Assembly (NCBI GenBank): GCA_017880905.1 | Contig: JADGRO010000040.1 | Location: 1 to 32,672, forward strand | Length of the DNA: 32,672 bases | Direction: 5' to 3' | Origin: Methylotenera sp. | GTDB taxonomy: Bacteria > Pseudomonadota > Gammaproteobacteria > Burkholderiales > Methylophilaceae | Shown here: positions 25,730 through 32,656 of the stretch, in pieces | How positions within the stretch are numbered: the first letter of the stretch is position 1 | Layout of the letters: every line of letters begins with the position of its first letter | The notes under the pieces: generated by a model | Databases searched by the model: none | Told to the model about the DNA's origin: nothing | The model's input: only the letters and a program-made list of their open reading frames with translations | Position numbers and translations under genes: made by a program

Positions 25730-25747
25730 CACATCAATGTTGATGTG
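25730..25747. promoter_or_regulatory. Palindrome upstream of pqqA
   Basis: CACATCAA (25730-25737) and TTGATGTG (25740-25747) are perfect inverted 8-base arms around TG. They end 23 bases before the pqqA ATG and just ahead of its AAAAGGA ribosome binding site. The location suits either an operator or a leader hairpin near the ribosome binding site. No regulator can be named. Confidence 0.5.
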
Positions 25748-25770
25748 AATGAACCCAAAAGGAAACTATC

Positions 25771-25842
25771 ATGTGGACTAAACCAGCTGCTACAGAAATG
25801 CGTTTTGGCTTTGAAGTAACCATGTACGTAATGAACAAATAA
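25771..25842 (+). CDS. pqqA: PqqA, pyrroloquinoline quinone precursor peptide (orphan copy)
   Basis: A 23-codon gene. The peptide begins MWTKPAATEM and ends GFEVTMYVMNK. It carries the invariant glutamate and tyrosine (E15 and Y19 in GFEVTMY, spaced E-x3-Y) that PqqE cross-links and later enzymes trim to make PQQ. An AAAAGGA ribosome binding site lies about 8 bases before the ATG, and a strong terminator follows the stop by 30 bases, so it is a single-gene unit. None of pqqB, C, D or E is present in the window, so it must supply peptide to enzymes encoded elsewhere. PQQ is the cofactor of periplasmic methanol dehydrogenases in methylotrophs. Confidence 0.93.
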   Translation: MWTKPAATEMRFGFEVTMYVMNK

Positions 25843-25872
25843 GTTTTAATTAACTAGGGTTAATTAATTTAG

Positions 25873-25906
25873 AAAAGCCCAGTGAGAAATCATTGGGCTT
25901 TTTTGT
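25873..25906 (+). terminator. Terminator of pqqA
   Basis: AAAAGCCCAGTGA (25873-25885), loop GAAA, TCATTGGGCTTTT (25890-25902): a 13-bp stem with one G-U pair, then more Ts. Its sequence from CAGTGAG to the following ATGCATTTT is nearly identical to the terminator after the SWIB gene (26456-26507). Confidence 0.9.
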
Positions 25907-26087
25907 TTTTGTAATTAATGCATTTTAATGCGAAATGGACAGAATATAATCTAAAATACAGAAAACATGATCTAACCTATTACTCATGTTTGTCATAATC
26001 TGTTTGCGCCTATCTGTTTGTATGTGCCATACTTGATGACTAGCAATGTTTCATCAACACCCTAAACAATATATTGAGGATAGTAAA

Positions 26088-26414
26088 ATGGCAGAAGCAA
26101 AAGGTTTAAGCACTCCGGTTAAAATGAAAAGTGAGCTAGCAGCTTTAGTAGGTGCAAGTTTACTACCACGTACTGAAATCACTAAAAAATTATGGGATTA
26201 CATTAAAGCCAACAAATTACAGACTAAAACTGTAAACGGAGCAGCAATGGATGCAGGCAAATACATTGTATGCGACGCTAAATTGCACCCAATTTTCAAA
26301 AACACAAAATCAACCAGTAAAACAGGTAAATTGACTGACCTTACAGGCATTAAAGTAGGCGAAACCGTAGATATGATGCAAATGGCCGCTATTGTTGGCG
26401 CAAACATCGCTTAA
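26088..26414 (+). CDS. SWIB/MDM2-domain protein
   Basis: 108 residues from MAEAKGLSTPV at 26088, which has a GAGGATAG ribosome binding site about 7 bases upstream; a longer frame opens at 26046. The SWIB fold core is visible as LAALVGASLLPRTEITKKLWDYIKANKLQ and the C-terminal VDMMQMAAIVGANI. An insert of roughly 20 residues (KNTKSTSKTGKLTDLTGI) precedes the last helix. SWIB domains are best known in eukaryotic chromatin remodellers; small bacterial members exist, and a DNA- or protein-binding role is likely but unproven. It is a single-gene unit with its own terminator. Confidence 0.88.
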   Translation: MAEAKGLSTPVKMKSELAALVGASLLPRTEITKKLWDYIKANKLQTKTVNGAAMDAGKYIVCDAKLHPIFKNTKSTSKTGKLTDLTGIKVGETVDMMQMAAIVGANIA

Positions 26415-26447
26415 TTTGGTTTAGGCAACAAGCAAGTTTTGACAGAT

Positions 26448-26484
26448 TAAAAGGCTCAGTGAGAAATCACTGGGCTTTTTTGTT
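26448..26484 (+). terminator. Terminator of the SWIB gene
   Basis: AAAGGCTCAGTGA (26449-26461), loop GAAA, TCACTGGGCTTT (26466-26477), then further Ts. The stem has two G-U pairs. It is a near-copy of the pqqA terminator, including the flanking TTTGTTTTTG and ATGCATTTT sequence. Confidence 0.88.
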
Positions 26485-26517
26485 TTTGTTATAAATGCAT
26501 TTTTTAGTTAAAAACAT

Positions 26518-26556
26518 ATGCCCTGCAAGCCTCATGGATATTTCCTCTCAGGGCAT
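26518..26556. terminator. Inverted repeat after the nuclease-like remnant
   Basis: ATGCCCTG (26518-26525) and CAGGGCAT (26549-26556) are perfect 8-base arms around a 23-base loop that can partly pair (CCT/AGG). On the minus strand it lies just after the stop at 26574 and is followed by ATGTTTTT, which suits a weak terminator or a structured RNA. Confidence 0.45.
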
Positions 26557-26573
26557 GTTAAAAGTATTAAAAA

Positions 26574-26786
26574 TTAAGATTTGTCTATAAAAGTTCTATA
26601 TAGATTTTGTACATAACTAGTTGCATCTTCTCCATCAGCATCCATTTGTAACATGGCAATTAAATCTTCATCCGTTAAACAAATAATTACTTTACGTTCT
26701 TTATCTAGCCGTCTATATGCTCTTTGAATATCTAATCCGTCATTTTTTCTACTGACTAAAAAACCAAACATTCCTCTGATATACAA
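26574..26786 (-). pseudogene. C-terminal remnant of a nuclease-like protein
   Basis: A 70-codon frame with no convincing start: TTG at 26786 or ATG at 26771, the latter with a purine-rich site touching it. The end (ERKVIICLTDEDLIAMLQMDADGEDATSYVQNLYRTF) looks like the tail of restriction-endonuclease-fold proteins (VI.LTDEDL followed by a gap and a terminal helix) and lacks the catalytic part. I read it as a decayed gene left from a larger defence or nuclease gene; a short genuine protein cannot be excluded. The region is very AT-rich. Confidence 0.5.
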
Positions 26787-26849
26787 TCTAATGTATATAA
26801 TATGTAAGATATTGATTTTATTATATTATATATTTAATAATAGTTGATT

Positions 26850-26868
26850 TGGCACATTAATGGCACAC
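26850..26868. repeat. Tandem TGGCACA pair in an AT-rich gap
   Basis: TGGCACA occurs twice, 11 bases apart, in TGGCACATTAATGGCACAC. Paired short direct repeats of this kind are common at integrase binding sites, but no integrase or tRNA gene is here. It lies in the 190-base gap between the nuclease remnant and the YiiX-like gene. Confidence 0.35.
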
Positions 26869-26976
26869 TTGGAAGTGATTTCAACCAAAAGCACGTAGAA
26901 TTCTTAACTAACTTTGCTTTCAAACTTCCCGATAGTAGATTTATATGAAAGACAAAAATCGACCCAAAGCAGACGT

Positions 26977-27672
26977 TTAAACATTACCATCGAATAAGGT
27001 ATACATTTTTTCACTTTGAAGCAAGCTAGCAGGGGAAACAGTCTCTCTTTCCCAAGGTATATTACCAAAATACCAAATTTTCCAAAACTTAAGGTCTGTG
27101 TTTGGATTGTTTTTTAATAGTGTAGTGAAATTTTCAACCTCACCTATATTAATACCTGTAGCTTCATTTAAGACCTCACGGACATATCTTGAACAAAATT
27201 GACGATTAGAATGAAGATTAAAACCCGTGTCATAGAATATCCAAGCTCGCTTCTGTGCTGCTAATAGAACTTCATTTTTTTGCTGCTCATTAAGCGGTGT
27301 ATTCAGTCTTTTCACTTCTACACGCCCCGCTTTTGAACGTCCAACAAATCGCGACAATGTTGTTGTGCCAGAAAAAGGTACTCTGCTCTCACCAATAATC
27401 GGTTCCTTGCCAGATACGTCAACCACTATGCCCACATGATTAACCCAACTTTCTGTTGTGCTAGATATTTTCTCAAATGGAAGTACAGATACATGTATAA
27501 AAACAACATCTCCCACTTCCAACTCGGAAGCTAACTGCTGTAAATTGACTGTTTCTTGGACTTTTGATTCACCTAAATTCTGTCCACGAGCCAATGAAGA
27601 AAGACTTAATAATAATATTGAAAATAAACATTTTCGAAAATAAAAAACAAGGCTTGGTGATGGGTTAAACAT
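26977..27672 (-). CDS. YiiX/YebB-like NlpC/P60-superfamily cysteine hydrolase (exported)
   Basis: 231 residues with an N-terminal hydrophobic leader (about 5-30, ending SSLARGQ), so the enzyme acts in the periplasm or at the membrane. The circularly permuted papain-like fold is shown by VGDVVFI, the His-box VNHVGIVVD, and the later Cys box NRQFCSRYVREVL; the catalytic pair is His (NHVG) and Cys (FCSRY). Such enzymes hydrolyse amide or thioester bonds, with substrates that range from cell wall to lipid-modified proteins. A ribosome binding site AAAGGA lies about 8 bases upstream. It is 30 bases downstream of the sterol-desaturase gene and shares its transcript. Confidence 0.85.
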   Translation of the reverse strand: MFNPSPSLVFYFRKCLFSILLLSLSSLARGQNLGESKVQETVNLQQLASELEVGDVVFIHVSVLPFEKISSTTESWVNHVGIVVDVSGKEPIIGESRVPFSGTTTLSRFVGRSKAGRVEVKRLNTPLNEQQKNEVLLAAQKRAWIFYDTGFNLHSNRQFCSRYVREVLNEATGINIGEVENFTTLLKNNPNTDLKFWKIWYFGNIPWERETVSPASLLQSEKMYTLFDGNV

Positions 27673-27702
27673 AATTAATCCTTTTATTAAGGTAAGTTAA
27701 AG

Positions 27703-28461
27703 CTACTGTTGTTTTGTAATCAAAGCTTTTGGTAACGCAACGGAAGTCTTGTGAACATCCGTATAACAGAGCATTTCAAGTAGCCGCCCTTCTTTGTCTG
27801 CATCAAATCCGCAGTTTGATTCGAAATTAGCTGGATTATCATAAGTTCCAAATAGCCAATCCCACCAGACAATATCGCCATAATTGTTACGATGCCTTCC
27901 ATGCTCATGATGTATGCGATGCATTTCTGGGCGCTGAAAAAAGTAACCTACCCACTGAGGTGTTTTAATACTTGTATGATAGAAAAACTCACCTAATGCT
28001 GTACACATGGTATATATGCCACCTGCCTTTAGAGATAGACCTAATAAGGTGTAGACCAATAAACTGCCTAGTATTGAATTAACAATCATTTCTCCAGGGT
28101 GTTTATAAAAAGAAGTGATGACTTCTATCCTTTGTGGGCTGTGGTGAATCTGGTGAAAACTGCGCCAAAGGAAATCAGATTCATGGCGCCAGCGATGCCA
28201 CCAGTAAAATATAAAGGTAGCTACAAAGTAAGCTAAGAGTCCACCTGAAATTGGATCAAAATGTGAAGATAAATGAAATACCGACATACCAGACAACCAG
28301 CGTTCCCAGCTAACACCCGCTAAAAGGACTACACATAGCTGTACCAGATTGAGTAAAACTACGCGCTTTGGCCAAGTCTGAACTTTAGGTAATTTCCAAC
28401 CTGGAATAAGTCGCTCTATAAAAAAACAAAAGCAAAAGACAGTCAATATTAAAGTAAGCAT
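27703..28461 (-). CDS. Sterol desaturase / fatty acid hydroxylase family protein
   Basis: 252-residue integral membrane di-iron oxygenase. The three histidine boxes are complete: HRWRHE, HQIHH and HRIHHEHGRH, with an extra NNYGDIVWWDWLFGTYDNP block that is typical of the family. Membrane segments lie around 1-17, 33-50, 72-87 and 128-150. It would hydroxylate or desaturate a lipid; the substrate is unknown. AGGAG lies 7 bases before the ATG. It is the first gene of a pair with the YiiX-like hydrolase, and divergent from an XRE regulator that may control it. Confidence 0.92.
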   Translation of the reverse strand: MLTLILTVFCFCFFIERLIPGWKLPKVQTWPKRVVLLNLVQLCVVLLAGVSWERWLSGMSVFHLSSHFDPISGGLLAYFVATFIFYWWHRWRHESDFLWRSFHQIHHSPQRIEVITSFYKHPGEMIVNSILGSLLVYTLLGLSLKAGGIYTMCTALGEFFYHTSIKTPQWVGYFFQRPEMHRIHHEHGRHRNNYGDIVWWDWLFGTYDNPANFESNCGFDADKEGRLLEMLCYTDVHKTSVALPKALITKQQ

Positions 28462-28541
28462 AACGTGCTCCTAGCACTAAATTTGAGCTGACTTTACGCT
28501 TTCATATACAATAAATAAACCTTTATGTAATATAATGCAAA

Positions 28542-28559
28542 ATACTATGCTATAAGTAT
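28542..28559. promoter_or_regulatory. Partial dyad in the divergent XRE/desaturase promoter region
   Basis: ATACT (28542-28546) and AGTAT (28555-28559) are inverted with an 8-base AT-rich spacer, midway between the two divergent genes. It is a candidate operator for the XRE regulator. The arms are short, so chance is possible. Confidence 0.35.
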
Positions 28560-28625
28560 CATTTAATAATACCTTTATTTTTTTATAAGTTATTTACGTC
28601 CAATAATTAGTTAACAGGAATTTAA

Positions 28626-29390
28626 ATGTCACAGACCAATCAGCTAATCTCCGCTTTGAAGCGTCTTTTAAAAGCGCGTGGCATTACTTATAGCCAAGTC
28701 GGAAAGCATTTGCATCTGAGTGAAGTAAGTGTGAAGCGCCAGTTCTCTAAACAAAGTTTCAACATACAAACCCTTGAGTCCATATGTAACCTAATGCAAT
28801 TAGAGTTTTCTGATTTAGTCAAAGCGGCTGAAGAAGTTGAGTCAGTTAGTCAGTTATCTGATAAGCAGGAGAAGGAGCTAGTTAGCGATGTAAAAAGCGT
28901 ATTAATTGCTACCTGTGTACTCAATCACTGGACATTCCAAAAAATAATCGCGACTTACAACATAAGTGAAGCCGAGTGCATCTCACAATTACTGCGTTTA
29001 GACCGCATTGGCATGATTCAACTGTTACCAGAAAATCGAGTCAAATTGAAAATTTCCAGAGACTTTTCCTGGCTACCTGGAGGACCGATTCATCAATTTT
29101 TTAGGGAGCGTGCACAAACTGATTTCCTCAATACCAATTTTAATGAACCAGGGGAAATATTGCGCTTTCAGCATGCAATGATAAGTCCATCTTCAAATTT
29201 ACGCTTTCAGCAACGACTGCAAAGATTAGTGCAGGAATTTACAGAGCTGCATGATGACGGAGTAAATACTCCTGTTGACTCACGTTTTGGCACTAGCCTT
29301 CTTCTAGCGATGCGACCATGGGAGCCTGAGGTTTTTCAATCTCTCAGACTTGAGCCAGATAAATGTACTTTTGGACAAAATGAGGCATGA
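28626..29390 (+). CDS. XRE-family transcriptional regulator
   Basis: 254 residues. An N-terminal HTH of the Cro/C1 type occupies about 5-65 (LKRLLKARGITYSQVGKHLHLSEVSVKRQFSKQSFNIQTLESICNLM). The remaining 180 residues are helical, contain WTFQKIIATYNISEAECISQLLRLDRIGMIQLLP, which looks like a second winged-helix-like region, and have no recognised ligand domain. It reads away from the desaturase gene; the intergenic dyad is a possible binding site. AGGA lies about 8 bases before the ATG. It is followed after 81 bases by the end of the ars operon. Confidence 0.9.
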   Translation: MSQTNQLISALKRLLKARGITYSQVGKHLHLSEVSVKRQFSKQSFNIQTLESICNLMQLEFSDLVKAAEEVESVSQLSDKQEKELVSDVKSVLIATCVLNHWTFQKIIATYNISEAECISQLLRLDRIGMIQLLPENRVKLKISRDFSWLPGGPIHQFFRERAQTDFLNTNFNEPGEILRFQHAMISPSSNLRFQQRLQRLVQEFTELHDDGVNTPVDSRFGTSLLLAMRPWEPEVFQSLRLEPDKCTFGQNEA

Positions 29391-29471
29391 ATTGAAAGAC
29401 CACTTTTGGCCGAACTTTGACCATTCGCCAACGGTCAGTAAGCGACCCATAGCGGACAGTCAATACTCTCT

Positions 29472-31232
29472 CTATTTAGAATTGCCTGCTAGCTCTAGCA
29501 ATCGACTCACACCAACTGGCTCATCCTTTAGCATAGGCACAACTGCATAACGCTTCGAGTACTTTTCAGCAACAGCATTGATCTCACGTAATTCATTTTG
29601 GGCTCTCTGATGAAGCAAAGTTGAACTGGTAGTAGTCGCAGCAACACTATTGTTAATGACCCATGCCCAAGGCTCAATACCTGCACGGCGAAGATCGGAT
29701 TGCAAATTAGCGGCTTCCAGCACGGGTGTCTTTTCTGCAAGCGTCACGATGAGTATTTTGGTTTGTTTTGGATCTTGTAATTGCATCATTGGTGTAGTGA
29801 AGTGTAAGTTGGCCTTATCCATTTGACGAACTACTTCACGATGGTAGGCACCCGTTGCATCTAACAATAACAACGTGTGCCCTGTCGGTGCAGTATCCAT
29901 CACAACAAACTTCTTCCCAGCTTCACGGATGATGCGTGAGAATGCCTGAAATACAGCAATTTCTTCAGTACAAGGCGAGCGTAGGTCTTCTTCAAGTAAG
30001 GCGCGACCGTGTGCATCTAGCTTCGCACCTTTTGTTTCCAGAACCTGCTGACGATAACGTTCAGTTTCCTCATGCGGGTCAATGCGACTTACAGTTAAAT
30101 TGTCTAGTGTGCCATTGAGAGTGTCTGATAAATGTGCGGCAGGGTCTGATGTGGTGAGGTGCACAGGCAGTCCGCGATGCGCCAGTTCGACAGCAACTGC
30201 TGCAGCTACAGTGGTTTTACCAACACCGCCTTTACCCATTGTCATGACCAGTCCATGACCATCTGCAGCAATGCTATCTACTAATCTAGACAAACTTGGT
30301 TTATTCAGCTCAATAGGTGAGTCGATAATTGTATATGCTTGGTATGGAATGTCTATCAGCAGTTGGCGTAAAGCTTCTAAACCAACCAAATCGAATGGTT
30401 TTAGAATGACCTGATCTTGCGGTAACTCTTTTAATACTTCAGGGATAGCATGCAGGGCGGCCTGTTCACGTTTATAGATAGCAGCAGCCAGTGGATCATT
30501 CTCCGCTTCAATCTTCGGCAGAATGCCGTTGATGACCAAATACTGTTGCTTGAGACCAATTCCAGCCAACTCTTCATGGGTGCGTGCAACTTCACGTAAT
30601 GTAGATTGTTGTGCACGTGCGACTAGGATCAACCGAGTACGCCTGCTATCCGCAAGTGCATCTACCGCAGCCTTGTATTGCTCACGTTGCTTTTCAAGTC
30701 CTGCTAAAGGCCCTAGGCAAGAAGCATCGCCTTTACCTTCTTCTAAAAATCCACTCCAAGCACCAGGTAGTTGTAGCAGGCGTATCGTGTGTCCGGTAGG
30801 AGCAGTATCGAAGATGATGTGATCGTAGTCAGAAGTCAAGGGTGAATCAATTAAAAGTGATGTGAATTCATCAAATGCCGCGATTTCAGTCGTACAAGCA
30901 CCCGAGAGCTGTTCTTCAATACCTTTGACGACATCTTCTGGCAATATGCCACGCACTGGCCCAACGATGCGGTCACGGTATACTTGTGCTGCCGCTTGAG
31001 GATCTATTTCCAGTGCAGCTAGTCGGGGAACAGCAGGAACGGCAGTAATATTGTTGCCAATACTGATACCAAATACTTGTCCGACATTGGACGCTGGGTC
31101 GGTACTCACCAGTAATACGCGTTTACCCGCTTCTGCTAACTGAATAGCAGTTGCACAGGCAATCGAAGTCTTGCCAACGCCACCCTTGCCTGTAAAAAAA
31201 AGAAAGCGTGGTGGTTGATCAAGAAATTTCAT
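29472..31232 (-). CDS. arsA: Arsenite-transporting ATPase
   Basis: 586 residues from MKFLDQPPRFLFFTGKGG, the usual ArsA start; an in-frame GTG at 31268 inside arsD is an alternative. Two homologous halves each carry a P-loop, GKGGVGKTS (15-23) and GKGGVGKTT (333-341). Both switch signatures DTAPTGHT are also present. The arsenite-binding cysteines are all in place: C113 (SGACTTE), C172 (ASCLG) and C421 (SPCTEE). ArsA powers arsenite export through an ArsB or Acr3 pump. It receives arsenite from ArsD, whose gene is just upstream. It is the last ars gene here; the pump is not in the window. Confidence 0.97.
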   Translation of the reverse strand: MKFLDQPPRFLFFTGKGGVGKTSIACATAIQLAEAGKRVLLVSTDPASNVGQVFGISIGNNITAVPAVPRLAALEIDPQAAAQVYRDRIVGPVRGILPEDVVKGIEEQLSGACTTEIAAFDEFTSLLIDSPLTSDYDHIIFDTAPTGHTIRLLQLPGAWSGFLEEGKGDASCLGPLAGLEKQREQYKAAVDALADSRRTRLILVARAQQSTLREVARTHEELAGIGLKQQYLVINGILPKIEAENDPLAAAIYKREQAALHAIPEVLKELPQDQVILKPFDLVGLEALRQLLIDIPYQAYTIIDSPIELNKPSLSRLVDSIAADGHGLVMTMGKGGVGKTTVAAAVAVELAHRGLPVHLTTSDPAAHLSDTLNGTLDNLTVSRIDPHEETERYRQQVLETKGAKLDAHGRALLEEDLRSPCTEEIAVFQAFSRIIREAGKKFVVMDTAPTGHTLLLLDATGAYHREVVRQMDKANLHFTTPMMQLQDPKQTKILIVTLAEKTPVLEAANLQSDLRRAGIEPWAWVINNSVAATTTSSTLLHQRAQNELREINAVAEKYSKRYAVVPMLKDEPVGVSRLLELAGNSK

Positions 31233-31251
31233 GAAAGTGCTTTTAGATTGA

Positions 31252-31611
31252 TTAACAGCATTTACCACCGCTACAGCATCCCCCGGCTGGCATGATTTCA
31301 GTTACTGGGACAATCCCAGCCCAACGCGATAATTCAGTGCGGTTAGGATAACGACCCGCCAAGGCAAATTCACCATCAACTAGAATTAGCGGCAATGCTT
31401 CTTGACCTGAATGCTCTAGGAAGTCTCTAACAGCTTTGTTATTAGCAAAATCCATTGGTTGTTGTGCAAGATTAAAACGCTCAATTTGCGCACCATTTTG
31501 TTTAGCCCAATCTACATCCGCGCTAAAGCTAATTAACTGTTGGTCTACGTCTACTCCACATACCCCACTGCTACAGCACATGGCTGGGTCAAATACTTGT
31601 ATCGTTTTCAT
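31252..31611 (-). CDS. arsD: Arsenic metallochaperone ArsD
   Basis: 119 residues. ArsD passes arsenite to ArsA and also represses ars operons weakly. The chaperone cysteines C12, C13 and C18 (MCCSSGVC) are present, as are the C-terminal vicinal pairs C112-C113 and C118-C119 (GGCCSGGKCC) that match plasmid R773 ArsD. The thioredoxin-like fold is suggested by LPLILVDGEFALAGRYP. It lies 12 bases after the arsC gene and 19 bases before the chosen arsA start, so it belongs to the same operon. Confidence 0.96.
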   Translation of the reverse strand: MKTIQVFDPAMCCSSGVCGVDVDQQLISFSADVDWAKQNGAQIERFNLAQQPMDFANNKAVRDFLEHSGQEALPLILVDGEFALAGRYPNRTELSRWAGIVPVTEIMPAGGCCSGGKCC

Positions 31612-31623
31612 AATTTCATCTCC

Positions 31624-32103
31624 TTATACAACAATGGTGGCAATCTTATCCATTTCAACTTTGAGTGCAGCCTTGTCATGCTGTAGCTTCTCTAATGGCA
31701 GTGCAAAAAAGGCTTCAATGCGAGCACGCAGGATGCTATACGCTTTCACAAAGGCTGCATCGATCACTTCATCTGAACCAGTAACATGAGCAGGGTCTTC
31801 TACACCCCAATGAGTGCGTAATACATTACCAAGATATGCAGGACAGGTTTCTCCCGCTGCACTGCCACAAACGGTAATTACGATATCGGGTGTGGCTGGC
31901 AAGTTATCCCAAGACTTACTATGATAGCCTTCGGTAGAGATTCCTTCTCTTGCCAGTAATACCAGTGAGCGTGGATGCACATAACCTGCTGGGTTGCTAC
32001 CGGCACTCATGGCATGCCAACCTGCTGGAGCAAGATGATTAAAAGTAGCTTCGCCTAGAATGGAACGGCAGGAGTTACCAGTACAAAGAAAAAGAACGTT
32101 CAT
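31624..32103 (-). CDS. arsC: Arsenate reductase, thioredoxin-coupled low-molecular-weight phosphatase type
   Basis: 159 residues, cytoplasmic. The phosphatase loop is C7-TGNSCR13-S; the resolving cysteines are C79 and C87 (VCGSAAGETCP), and the acid is D103 (VEDPAH). This is the thioredoxin-type enzyme that reduces arsenate to arsenite, as in Staphylococcus plasmid pI258. Its P-loop has an extra cysteine compared with the second copy. It lies between arsC2 and arsD, with a 52-base gap before it. Confidence 0.95.
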   Translation of the reverse strand: MNVLFLCTGNSCRSILGEATFNHLAPAGWHAMSAGSNPAGYVHPRSLVLLAREGISTEGYHSKSWDNLPATPDIVITVCGSAAGETCPAYLGNVLRTHWGVEDPAHVTGSDEVIDAAFVKAYSILRARIEAFFALPLEKLQHDKAALKVEMDKIATIVV

Positions 32104-32155
32104 GATAAAGTTACACTAAAGAATTGAGAATTATGTTTCAAGTTAGACCTTGTTA

Positions 32156-32656
32156 TCAGCCCTTGATTTGACCGATGGCGTCCACTTCACGTTTGATGGC
32201 AAATTTGTCTAGGCCTGCCAATGGAAGGTTTAGGAACAAATTGACGCGGTTAGTCATGTAGCGGAAGATTTTTTGAAACTCTCGACGCTTCTCTTCATCT
32301 GAACCTAAAAAGGCAGCAGGGTCTTCAAAGCCCCAATGGGCTGTAATTGGCTTTCCTAACCATACCGGGCAGACTTCGCCAGCCGCTTTATCACAGACGG
32401 TAAAAATAAAATCCATCTGTGGGGCATCTGGTGTTGCAACCTCATCCCAACTCTTACTTCTTAGGTCGTTGACTGGGTAACCAAGCAATGTAACGGTCTC
32501 AATAGCGATAGGATGCACCTTACCTGTGGGATGGCTACCCGCACTGTATGCCTTAAAACGACCTTTTCCCAATGTGTTGAAAAGTGCTTCTGCCATGATA
32601 CTGCGGGCTGAATTGCCAGTGCATAGTACAAGGATATTGTAAGTTTTGTCGGTCAT
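32156..32656 (-). CDS. arsC: Second arsenate reductase (thioredoxin-coupled type)
   Basis: 166 residues with loop C12-TGNSAR18-S, resolving cysteines C88 and C96 (TVCDKAAGEVCP) and acid D112 (FEDPAA). It is the first ars gene visible and its ATG has a GAAGGGAAA ribosome binding site near the right edge. It is clearly related to its neighbour but differs at many positions, so it is not a recent copy. Two arsC genes in one operon are common; one may work with a different thiol donor. Any arsR or acr3 would lie beyond the right edge. Confidence 0.95.
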   Translation of the reverse strand: MTDKTYNILVLCTGNSARSIMAEALFNTLGKGRFKAYSAGSHPTGKVHPIAIETVTLLGYPVNDLRSKSWDEVATPDAPQMDFIFTVCDKAAGEVCPVWLGKPITAHWGFEDPAAFLGSDEEKRREFQKIFRYMTNRVNLFLNLPLAGLDKFAIKREVDAIGQIKG

